DNA of 6,232 nt from an uncultured Actinomycetes bacterium. Its GTDB lineage: Bacteria; Actinomycetota; Thermoleophilia; Solirubrobacterales; 70-9. This document shows positions 1 through 5,330 of the stretch, in pieces. Position 1 is the stretch's first letter. Every line of letters starts with the position of its first letter. A model generated the notes under the pieces. It was not told the origin of the DNA and did no database searches. It was given only the letters and a program-made list of their open reading frames with translations. Made by a program: the position numbers and the translations under genes. The stretch covers positions 1 through 6,232 of the forward strand of contig CAMLHB010000145.1 in assembly GCA_946479725.1 (NCBI GenBank), written 5' to 3'.

Positions 1-1
1 G

Positions 2-796
2 CTCGGCTTCGGCTTCCGCGTCGGCTTCCTCGGCCTCCTCCACATGGAGATAGTGCGCGAGCGGCTGGAGCGCGAGTACGACCTCGACCTGCTGGCGACC
101 ACGCCGAACGTGCGCTACCTCGTCAACCTCACCAACGGCGAGACGAAGGAGGTCCACAGCCCGACCGACCTGCCCGACCCCGGGGTGATCGAGACGATCG
201 AAGAGCCCTACATCCGCGCCACCCTGATCTGCCCGAAAGAGCAGGTGGGGGCGGTGATGGAGCTCTGCCAGCAACGACGCGGGACCCACGTCGACATGCA
301 CTTCCTCAGCCCCGAGCGGGTGCAGATCCGCTACGACCTGCCGCTGGCCGAAATCGTCCTCGACTTCTTCGACCTCCTCAAGAGCTCGACCCGTGGCTAC
401 GCCTCGCTCGACTACGAGCCGATCGGCAACCGCGTCTCCGACCTGGTCAAGGTCGACATCCTCCTTGCCGGCGATCGCGTCGACGCGCTCTCGATCATCG
501 TCTTCCGCGACTTCGCCTACGACCAGGGCAAGCGCCTGGTCGGTCGGCTGCGGAAGACGATCCCGCGTCAGCTCTTCGACGTCCCCGTCCAGGCCGCCGT
601 CGGCTCCAACATCCTCGCCCGCGAGACCGTCAAGGCCCTGCGCAAGGACGTCACCGCGAAGCTCTACGGCGGCGACGTCACCCGCAAGAACAAGCTGCTG
701 AAGAAGCAGAAAGCGGGGAAGAAACGGATGAAGTCGGTGGGCCGGGTCGAAGTGCCGCAGGAGGCGTTCCTGGCGGTCTTGGAGATTGACGAGTAG
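2..796 (+). CDS. lepA: Elongation factor 4 (LepA), C-terminal part, cut at the window's left edge
   Basis: This is the C-terminal 264 residues of LepA/EF4, a ribosome-associated translation GTPase usually about 600 residues long that acts on the elongating or stalled ribosome. The frame is already open at base 2 and begins within the conserved stretch [17 protein letters not shown]. The ATG at 44 is therefore an internal Met, not the start. The rest matches the family in order: the EF-G-like domain V ([13 protein letters not shown], then [24 protein letters not shown]), the [11 protein letters not shown] segment, and the LepA-specific C-terminal domain with [21 protein letters not shown] and [12 protein letters not shown]. 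The GTPase domain with its P-loop lies outside the window. Family members commonly have Cys where this protein has Val in [13 protein letters not shown]; this looks like a harmless variant. The gene ends at TAG, and a GC hairpin follows within 6 nt. Identification is secure. Confidence 0.98.
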   Translation, partial: LGFGFRVGFLGLLHMEIVRERLEREYDLDLLATTPNVRYLVNLTNGETKEVHSPTDLPDPGVIETIEEPYIRATLICPKEQVGAVMELCQQRRGTHVDMHFLSPERVQIRYDLPLAEIVLDFFDLLKSSTRGYASLDYEPIGNRVSDLVKVDILLAGDRVDALSIIVFRDFAYDQGKRLVGRLRKTIPRQLFDVPVQAAVGSNILARETVKALRKDVTAKLYGGDVTRKNKLLKKQKAGKKRMKSVGRVEVPQEAFLAVLEIDE

Positions 797-801
797 CGCT
801 T

Positions 802-830
802 GGCGGGCCGGTCCTGCCCGGCTGGCCGCC
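802..830 (+). terminator. GC-rich hairpin after lepA, possible terminator
   Basis: GGCGG and GCCGG (802-811) can pair with CCGGC (818-822) and CCGCC (826-830), leaving a 6-nt loop and a 3-nt TGG bulge on the 3' side. It starts 6 nt after the lepA stop. No T-run follows, so it is not a classical intrinsic terminator. It may end the lepA transcript in the U-less way suggested for high-GC bacteria, or may be chance pairing in GC-rich DNA. Confidence 0.35.
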
Positions 831-837
831 TAGCCAA

Positions 838-843
838 TAGACT
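838..843 (+). promoter_or_regulatory. -10 box TAGACT, candidate leaderless promoter for the dehydratase pair
   Basis: TAGACT fits the actinobacterial -10 consensus TANNNT. It ends 8 nt before the ATG at 852, so transcription would begin at or within about 2 nt of the A of the start codon. No Shine-Dalgarno sequence precedes that ATG, which is consistent with a leaderless mRNA. The -35 region (about 814-820) is weak. Confidence 0.5.
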
Positions 844-851
844 GCCCCGCC

Positions 852-1292
852 ATGCAATTGAAGACTGATGCAGTTGGGAAGGAATGGCCCGGCACCACCT
901 ACCAGGTGGGGCGGGAGAAGATCAAGGAGTACGCGAACGCGCTGGGGATCGACAACCCGGTCCACTTCGACGTCGAGGCGGCTCGCGCCGCCGGCTTCCG
1001 CGACGTCGTCGCGCCGCCGATGTTCGCCGTCGTCTACAGCAGCCCGGCCGTCGCCCCGGCGATCCTCGACCCCGAGGTCGAGCTCAACTTCGCGGCGATG
1101 GTCCACGGCGGCCAGGCCTTCGAGTGGGACGAGCCCGCCTGCTCGGGCGACGAGATCACCACCTCGGCCAAATGCCTCTCGATCGAGGAGAAGGACGGCA
1201 AGGGCTTCTACGTGTTCGAGACCAACAGCGTCAACCAGGACGGCGCCCAGGTCGCCCGCGGCACCTGGACGCTGATCGTCAGGGGGGTTTGA
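852..1292 (+). CDS. MaoC N-terminal-like (FAS1-type) dehydratase subunit, HadA-like
   Basis: A 146-residue single hot-dog-fold protein of the MaoC_dehydrat_N/FAS1-like dehydratase type. Visible marks are the N-terminal YQVGREKIKEYANALG (residues 17-32), NPVHFD (35-40), ARAAGFRDVVAPPMFAVVY (44-62), the HGGQAFEW strand (85-92) followed by the SGDEI turn (98-102), and a C-terminal RGTWTLIVRG strand. In mycobacterial HadAB this subunit binds the acyl chain while HadB supplies the catalytic dyad; together they dehydrate (3R)-hydroxyacyl-ACP in type II fatty acid synthesis. The HadB-like partner starts 2 nt after this stop, which supports a heterodimer. The ATG is chosen because the family N-terminus aligns and a TANNNT box lies 8 nt upstream; there is no ribosome site. 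Whether the substrate is an ACP- or CoA-linked acyl chain cannot be told from sequence. The family call is firm, the exact reaction is inferred. Confidence 0.85.
   Translation: MQLKTDAVGKEWPGTTYQVGREKIKEYANALGIDNPVHFDVEAARAAGFRDVVAPPMFAVVYSSPAVAPAILDPEVELNFAAMVHGGQAFEWDEPACSGDEITTSAKCLSIEEKDGKGFYVFETNSVNQDGAQVARGTWTLIVRGV
1281..1287 (+). promoter_or_regulatory. Ribosome binding site AGGGGGG for the HadB-like gene
   Basis: AGGGGGG lies 7 nt before the ATG at 1295, inside the last codons of the upstream gene. It fixes the start of the second dehydratase gene, whose open frame extends far upstream (to about 884) as a shadow. It contrasts with the first gene of the pair, which has no such site. 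Confidence 0.75.
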
Positions 1293-1294
1293 AG

Positions 1295-1684
1295 ATGACT
1301 TTGAACGTCGGGGATCAGATTCCGGAGCTGCGCGTCACCCCGGACAAGTACCTGCCGCACCGCTACGCCGGTGCCTCGGGCGACTTCAACCCGATCCATA
1401 TCGACGACGAGTTCGCGAAGATGGTCGGGCTTCCGCGCAACATCCTCCACGGCCTCTACTCGATGGGACTGGTGGCGAAGGCCAACGCCGCGATCGCCGA
1501 CGGCAACCCACGGGCGCTGAAGCGCCTCTCGGTGCAGATGCGGGGGATGGGCGTTCCCGAGCAGGAGATCGTCGTCACCGGCACCGTCATGTCGGCTGAC
1601 GGGCACCGGGTCGTGGTCGACACCGTCGCCGCCCAGGGGGACAACGCGCTGATCAAGAACGCCGAGGCGGAACTCTCGCTTTAG
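1295..1684 (+). CDS. MaoC-like (R)-specific hydratase/dehydratase, catalytic HadB-like subunit
   Basis: A 129-residue single hot-dog MaoC-family protein. It carries the hydratase-2 catalytic motif in YAGASGDFNPIHIDDEFAK, with the expected catalytic pair Asp30 and His35, followed by the typical GLPRNILHGLYSMG segment (residues 45-58) and a C-terminal strand. VGDQIPEL near the N-terminus and the overall length match mycobacterial HadB closely. The likely role is the catalytic half of a HadAB-type dehydratase that removes water from (3R)-3-hydroxyacyl-ACP, or hydrates an enoyl-CoA, in the cytoplasm. The open frame extends upstream to about 884, but the translation there is Arg/Gly-rich shadow. 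The start at 1295 is set by AGGGGGG 7 nt upstream and by the family N-terminus. It is cotranscribed with the HadA-like gene (2-nt gap). Its stop is 9 nt before the large inverted repeat at 1694. Confidence 0.9.
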   Translation: MTLNVGDQIPELRVTPDKYLPHRYAGASGDFNPIHIDDEFAKMVGLPRNILHGLYSMGLVAKANAAIADGNPRALKRLSVQMRGMGVPEQEIVVTGTVMSADGHRVVVDTVAAQGDNALIKNAEAELSL

Positions 1685-1693
1685 GGCGTGGGG

Positions 1694-1786
1694 GCCGGGG
1701 TGGGGCACCCTCGTTCTGACAAGCCGCGGTGCTAATTAGCACCGCGGCTTTGAGTATCCGTCAGCTCGAGGGTGCCCCACCCCGGC
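1694..1786. repeat. Nested 93-nt inverted repeat between the dehydratase genes and hrcA
   Basis: The outer arms 1694-1713 and 1767-1786 are perfect 20-bp inverted complements. After a 2-nt mismatch the symmetry resumes with CTGAC (1716-1720) against GTCAG (1760-1764). It then continues, after a 9-nt insertion on the right side only (1751-1759), into the perfect 30-bp palindrome 1721-1750. About 40 of the 42 left-arm bases have a partner. Each outer arm is also a small hairpin by itself: GGGTG-ggg-CACCC on the left and GGGTG-ccc-CACCC on the right. The element could therefore fold as one long stem or as three separate hairpins. It ends just before the proposed hrcA promoter. Its function is unknown; terminator, DNA operator or small mobile-element remnant are all possible. 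Confidence 0.9.
1721..1750 (+). terminator. Perfect 30-bp palindrome, candidate terminator of the dehydratase operon
   Basis: AAGCCGCGGTGC and GCACCGCGGCTT flank a TAATTA centre, giving a 12-bp GC-rich stem whose 3' side runs into CTTTG. That is a short T-tract, weak for an intrinsic terminator. The AAG/CTT ends would let it work in both directions. It lies 36 nt after the HadB-like stop. The central GTGCTAA-TTAGCAC also resembles the two CIRCE half-sites in everted order, so an operator role is an alternative. Confidence 0.5.
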
Positions 1787-1815
1787 TGATAGCCCGTCGC
1801 TTCGATTTCTAAGAT
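1786..1815 (+). promoter_or_regulatory. Candidate hrcA promoter, CTGATA - 18 nt - TAAGAT
   Basis: TAAGAT (1810-1815) fits TANNNT and ends 7 nt before the ATG at 1823, the right spacing for a leaderless transcript starting at that codon. CTGATA (1786-1791) matches TTGACA at four of six positions with an 18-nt spacer. The -35 begins at the last base of the inverted repeat, so proteins bound to the repeat could affect this promoter. No canonical CIRCE (TTAGCACTC-N9-GAGTGCTAA) is present here. Confidence 0.45.
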
Positions 1816-1822
1816 GTCTCTG

Positions 1823-2851
1823 ATGCTTTCGGCGCGGCAAGAGTTGATTCTTCGGTTGGTGGTCGATGGCTACCTGCAGACCGGGCGGCCTGTGCCGTCT
1901 AAAGAGGTTGCGGAGCAGTCGGAGGTTGAGTGGGGGCCCTCGACGGTGCGGGCGGAGTTGGCGGCTCTGGAGGCTGCTGGTTATCTGACGCATCCGCACA
2001 CTTCGGCCGGGCGGGTTCCGACCGATTCCGGTTACCGGCTCTACGTCGACTCGATGCTGGAAGCGGGGACGACGCCGCCGGTTGCGAACGTCGAGCTGGA
2101 GCTGACGCGGCTGCGCCGCGAGGTTGACGAGGCGATGCGGGAGACGACGACGGCGCTGGCCCGGGTCACCGACCTGGTCGCGATGGCGACGGCGCCGCAG
2201 CCGAGCCTGACCGCGACGATCCACCGGGTCGAGGTGCTGCACCTGCAGCCGAACAAGATCGTCGTCATCGCAATCGCCTCGACCGGCGACGTCACCCGCC
2301 GCGTCTACGAATTCGAACGGCCCCTCGACAGCGGCCTCGTCGCCTGGGCCTCGAGCTATCTGAACGAGCGGCTCTCCGGCCTCGGCGTCGGCGCCCGGAT
2401 GATCGCCTCCCGGCTCGCCGACCCGGAGCTGAGCGGCGTCGAGGCCGAGTTCATCGCCACCCTCGGCCGCACCTTCACCGATCTCGTCGCCGAAGAAGGC
2501 GGTGAGCTCTACCTGGAGGGGACCTCGCGCCTGCTCTCCGACGCCCATCTACCCGACCTCCCGCGCGCCGACCAGCTGATGACGGCGCTGGAGCACCGGG
2601 CCGACGTGCTGCGGATGCTGCGCTCCTCCCTGGAGGAGCGCTCGGTCTTCTTCTGGATCGGCGGCGAGAACCCGCAGCCGGAGCTGCGCTCGGTCAGCGT
2701 GATCGGCGCCAACTACGGCCTCGGACACCGCAACCTCGGCGCCGTCGGCGTGGTCGGGCCGCTGCGGATGGACTACGCGACCGCGATCGCCTCGGTCCGC
2801 CACGCCGCCCGTGAGCTCTCCCGCTACTTCGAGACCGTCTACAGCGACTGA
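1823..2851 (+). CDS. hrcA: Heat-inducible transcription repressor HrcA
   Basis: HrcA binds CIRCE operators and represses class I heat-shock genes (groESL, dnaK or dnaJ operons); its activity depends on GroEL. The 342-residue product is of usual length (B. subtilis HrcA is about 343). The N-terminal winged-helix domain is clear: MLSARQELILRLVV, PVPSKEVAEQ, the recognition region STVRAELAALEAAGYL (from residue 40) and the hallmark HTSAGRVPTDSGYR followed by LYVD (to about 76). The regulatory domain follows, ending in the conserved NYGLGHRNLGAVGVVGPLRMDYATAIASV segment and SRYFETVYSD. An ATG at 1814 would add three residues (MSL). I prefer 1823 because it aligns with the usual family start and sits 7 nt after a TANNNT box; neither has a Shine-Dalgarno. 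The first 70 or so codons use far more T- and A-ending codons than the rest. dnaJ starts 3 nt after the stop, so HrcA likely controls its own operon. Confidence 0.96.
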   Translation: MLSARQELILRLVVDGYLQTGRPVPSKEVAEQSEVEWGPSTVRAELAALEAAGYLTHPHTSAGRVPTDSGYRLYVDSMLEAGTTPPVANVELELTRLRREVDEAMRETTTALARVTDLVAMATAPQPSLTATIHRVEVLHLQPNKIVVIAIASTGDVTRRVYEFERPLDSGLVAWASSYLNERLSGLGVGARMIASRLADPELSGVEAEFIATLGRTFTDLVAEEGGELYLEGTSRLLSDAHLPDLPRADQLMTALEHRADVLRMLRSSLEERSVFFWIGGENPQPELRSVSVIGANYGLGHRNLGAVGVVGPLRMDYATAIASVRHAARELSRYFETVYSD

Positions 2852-2854
2852 GTC

Positions 2855-3970
2855 ATGCCCAGGGACTACTACGAGGTCCTCGGCGTCAGCCGAGAGGCGA
2901 GCGAGACCGAGATCAAGAAATCGTTCCGGCGGCTGGCGCGGGAGCTGCACCCCGACGTCAACCAGGAGTCCGATGCCGAGGAGCGCTTCAAGGAGGCGGC
3001 CGAGGCCTACGAGGTCCTCTCCGACGCCGAGCGCCGCCGCACCTACGACGCCTACGGGTACGAGGGCCTGCGCTCCGGCGGCTTCGATCCCGGGGCCGGC
3101 TTCGGCGGCAGCATCGACGACCTTTTCCAGTCGATCTTCGGCGGCGCCGGCTTCGGCTTCGGCGGCCGCCGCGGCCCGGCGCCCGGCGGCGACGTCGCCG
3201 TCGCCGTCGAAATCGAGCTGGCGGACGTCGCGACCGGCGCCCAGCGCGAGGTCACCTACGACGCGGTCGCCCCCTGCGAGCACTGCCACGGCAACGGCGC
3301 CGAGCCGGGGACGCCGATCACCACCTGCGCGACCTGCGGCGGCGCCGGCGAGCTGCGACAGGTGACCCGGACGCCGTTCGGGCAGATGGTCCGCGCCACC
3401 GCCTGCAATGCCTGCGGGGGCGCCGGCAAGATCCCCGAGCAGCCGTGCGAGACCTGCGGCGGCAGCGGCCGCACCCGCCAGAGCCGGACCAGCGCGATCG
3501 AGGTGCCGGCCGGGATCGAGGACGGCCAGCGGATGCGGATCACCGGCGCCGGCCACGCCGGCGAAGCGGGCGCCCCTCCGGGGGACCTCTACGTCGAGGT
3601 CCGCGTCGCCGAGGACGAGCGCTTCGAACGCGACGGCTCCGACCTGATCAGCGTCGTCTCGATCCCCGCCACCGAGGCGATGCTGTGGACGACGGTGACG
3701 GTGCCGACGCTCGAGGGCGAGGAGGAGATCGAGGTCGAGGCGGGCACCCAGCCGGGAACCGAAAAGGTGCTGCGCGGAGTCGGCCTGCCGCGCCTGAACA
3801 GCCGCCGCCGTGGCAGCCAGCGGGTGATCCTCAACGTCTTCGTTCCGGCCAACCTCAGCGACGAGCAGCGCGAGATCGCCGCCCGCCTCGACGAGACCCT
3901 CGAGGAGGAGAACCTCGAGCCACAGCACGGCGAGGGCCTCTTCTCCCGCATGCGCCGGGCCTTCGGTTGA
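2855..3970 (+). CDS. dnaJ: Chaperone protein DnaJ (type I Hsp40)
   Basis: DnaJ stimulates the ATPase of DnaK and delivers unfolded clients in the cytoplasm. The 371-residue protein has all type I parts: a J-domain at residues 4-68 with HPD at 32-34; a Gly/Phe-rich linker at about 71-112; a zinc-binding region with four CxxCxGxG repeats (Cys141/144, 158/161, 184/187, 198/201); and C-terminal substrate-binding domains, including the conserved DLYVEVRV strand, to about residue 330. All zinc ligands and the HPD are intact. No Shine-Dalgarno is visible before the ATG, which lies 3 nt after the hrcA stop, so translation is probably coupled to hrcA. There is no grpE or dnaK in the cluster, so this may be a second DnaJ (DnaJ2) like the hrcA-linked one of mycobacteria and streptomycetes, with dnaK elsewhere. 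That last point is inference. Confidence 0.98.
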   Translation: MPRDYYEVLGVSREASETEIKKSFRRLARELHPDVNQESDAEERFKEAAEAYEVLSDAERRRTYDAYGYEGLRSGGFDPGAGFGGSIDDLFQSIFGGAGFGFGGRRGPAPGGDVAVAVEIELADVATGAQREVTYDAVAPCEHCHGNGAEPGTPITTCATCGGAGELRQVTRTPFGQMVRATACNACGGAGKIPEQPCETCGGSGRTRQSRTSAIEVPAGIEDGQRMRITGAGHAGEAGAPPGDLYVEVRVAEDERFERDGSDLISVVSIPATEAMLWTTVTVPTLEGEEEIEVEAGTQPGTEKVLRGVGLPRLNSRRRGSQRVILNVFVPANLSDEQREIAARLDETLEEENLEPQHGEGLFSRMRRAFG

Positions 3971-3973
3971 GGG
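3969..3973 (+). promoter_or_regulatory. Ribosome binding site GAGGG supporting the TTG start of prmA
   Basis: GAGGG overlaps the dnaJ stop codon and lies 7 nt before the TTG at 3981. It is the main reason for taking this TTG as the prmA start, since no ATG or GTG with a usable site is near and the encoded N-terminus is of the right length. Confidence 0.65.
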
Positions 3974-3980
3974 CAATTCC

Positions 3981-4793
3981 TTGATCCGCCTCGCGGTCCG
4001 CTGCGCGCCCGAGCAGGCGGACCTGGTCCTCGCCGAGCTGACGGTGCTGGCGCCGAACGGAGTCGAGGAGGAGCGAGGCCCGGGCTACGTCGAGTACGCG
4101 ATCTACGGCGGCGAGGGGGAGCTGCCGGAGCTGGGCGACCTCGACGCGGCGATCGACGGCGGCCGGGTCGAGGTCAGCTCGACCGAGATCCCCGACGACT
4201 GGGCCGACCGCTGGCGAGACTTCCACAAGCCGCTGCTGGTCGCCGAGCGGCTCTGGCTGCGGCCCTCCTGGGAGCCACCGATAGAGGGCGCGATCGACGT
4301 CGTCGTCGACCCCGGCCAGGCCTTCGGCACCGGCGCCCACCCGACCACCCGCCTCTGCCTCGAGTTCCTCTGCGAGCTGCATGGCGAAGGCGAGCTGGTC
4401 GATCTCGGGACGGGCTCAGGCGTGCTGGCGATTGCGGCGGCGAAACTTGGCTGGGCCCCGGTTCGCGCCTATGACCATGAGCCCGCTGCGATCGAGGCCG
4501 CCGCGGCCAACGCCGAGGCCAACGGGGTCGAGCTGCACCTTGAGCGGATCAACCTGCGGGAACGGCTGCCCACCCTGGCACCAACTGTCGTGACAAACAT
4601 GACCGCGCCGATCCTGCTGGCGGTGGCGGAGCTGATGAGCCGCCGCGAGCCGGCTCCCGAGACGGTCGTCTGCTCCGGGCTGTTGCCTGGTGAGGTTGAC
4701 GGGGTGGCTGCCGCGTTCGGTGCTGTGGGGCTGAGTGAGGCAGATCGGCGCCGGGACGGCGACTGGGCGGCCCTGCTGCTGCGTCGGGGCTGA
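3981..4793 (+). CDS. prmA: Ribosomal protein L11 methyltransferase (PrmA)
   Basis: PrmA uses S-adenosylmethionine to methylate ribosomal protein L11. At 270 residues it is in the family range (E. coli about 293, Thermus about 254). The N-terminal L11-recognition domain is residues 1 to about 65. A linker follows with the conserved DDWADRWRDFHKPL (72-85) and the W-R-P-S-W pattern (92-97). The Rossmann domain then begins at DPGQAFGTGAHPTT (110-123), with AdoMet motif I at LVDLGTGSGVLAIAAAKLG (139-157) and the acidic motif II residue Asp165 in AYDHEPAA. The usual motif IV V-A-N-I-L is V-T-N-M-T (204-208), retaining the Asn. It starts with TTG, 10 nt after dnaJ, with GAGGG upstream. In Firmicutes dnaJ-prmA is commonly followed by rsmE; here it is not. 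Identification is strong; L11 as the target is family knowledge. Confidence 0.95.
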   Translation: MIRLAVRCAPEQADLVLAELTVLAPNGVEEERGPGYVEYAIYGGEGELPELGDLDAAIDGGRVEVSSTEIPDDWADRWRDFHKPLLVAERLWLRPSWEPPIEGAIDVVVDPGQAFGTGAHPTTRLCLEFLCELHGEGELVDLGTGSGVLAIAAAKLGWAPVRAYDHEPAAIEAAAANAEANGVELHLERINLRERLPTLAPTVVTNMTAPILLAVAELMSRREPAPETVVCSGLLPGEVDGVAAAFGAVGLSEADRRRDGDWAALLLRRG

Positions 4794-4797
4794 GATA

Positions 4798-4803
4798 TAG
4801 GGT
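4798..4803 (+). promoter_or_regulatory. -10 box TAGGGT, candidate leaderless promoter of the membrane-protein gene
   Basis: TAGGGT fits TANNNT and ends 7 nt before the ATG at 4811, where no Shine-Dalgarno is seen. It lies in the 17-nt gap after prmA. It would give the membrane-protein gene, and perhaps murI, a transcript separate from the HrcA-controlled operon. The -35 region, inside prmA, has no convincing match. Confidence 0.45.
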
Positions 4804-4810
4804 TCCCGCA

Positions 4811-5287
4811 ATGGTCTTGGGGAACGTCACCGGCTACAGCGTCGGGCTTTTCATCCACATCCTCGCCGTGGTGCTGGCCTTCGGCCCGACCTTCGCCTAC
4901 GGGCTGATCTTCTCGGTGATGCCGAAATACCCGCGCGCGGCTCCCGCCTTCTTCGAAGCGATCCGCAAAGTCGACACCTACCTCGTCAATCCGGGGATGA
5001 TCGTCGTCCTCCTGGCCGGGATCTACGTGATGTCGAAGGGGAACTGGGACGGCGGCGAAGCGTTCATCGTCGTCGGCTTCCTGGCGATCATCGTCCTCTT
5101 CGGCCTCCAGCACGCATTCTTCCGCCCGCAGGGCCGCAAGGCGCAGGAGCTGGCGGAACGGGACCTGAAGCAGGGCGACAGCTTCAGCCCCGAATTCGAA
5201 GAAATCAGCCGCCGGCTCGGCATGGTCGGCCCGCTCGCCGGGCTGATCGTGGTCGTGACGATCTTCTTCATGACCGTCAAGCCCTGA
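4811..5287 (+). CDS. Small four-helix integral membrane protein, DUF2269-like
   Basis: A 158-residue membrane protein of unknown function. Four hydrophobic segments are visible: about residues 10-37 (with His16 in LFIHILAVVLAFGPTFAYG), 59-74, 84-104 and 136-155. Between segments 3 and 4 lies a charged stretch (FRPQGRKAQELAERDLKQGD) that is probably cytoplasmic. The early His in the first helix, the helix pattern and the length resemble the DUF2269 family of predicted integral membrane proteins; I recognise the pattern but could not search it. There is no signal peptide apart from the first helix. The gene begins 17 nt after prmA, behind a TANNNT box and without a Shine-Dalgarno. It occupies the place where rsmE often follows prmA. 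No role in heat shock or wall synthesis can be read from the sequence. That the gene is real is nearly certain; the family name is less so. Confidence 0.8.
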   Translation: MVLGNVTGYSVGLFIHILAVVLAFGPTFAYGLIFSVMPKYPRAAPAFFEAIRKVDTYLVNPGMIVVLLAGIYVMSKGNWDGGEAFIVVGFLAIIVLFGLQHAFFRPQGRKAQELAERDLKQGDSFSPEFEEISRRLGMVGPLAGLIVVVTIFFMTVKP

Positions 5288-5330
5288 CCCTCTGCCCGGC
5301 GTCGGCCCACAACTAAGCCCGGGCCAGCCG

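Noticed and set aside
884..1294. Upstream extension of the HadB-like frame
   Set aside because: The translated part is Arg/Gly-rich shadow of the HadA-like gene. A good ribosome site and the family N-terminus place the start at 1295.
1736..2548. A 270-codon - strand open frame opposite hrcA
   Set aside because: Low-complexity Arg/Gly/Pro-rich translation, no family features, and it starts and ends inside real + strand genes. Shadow.
3070..3190. Repetitive GGC/TTC-rich stretch that could look like a DNA repeat
   Set aside because: It encodes the Gly/Phe-rich linker of DnaJ and needs no further explanation.
2549..3976. A 475-codon open frame on the - strand opposite dnaJ and the 3' end of hrcA
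   Set aside because: It is an antisense shadow produced by high-GC codons. The translation is Ala/Gly/Arg/Asp-rich with no recognisable domain, while the + strand encodes intact DnaJ and HrcA.
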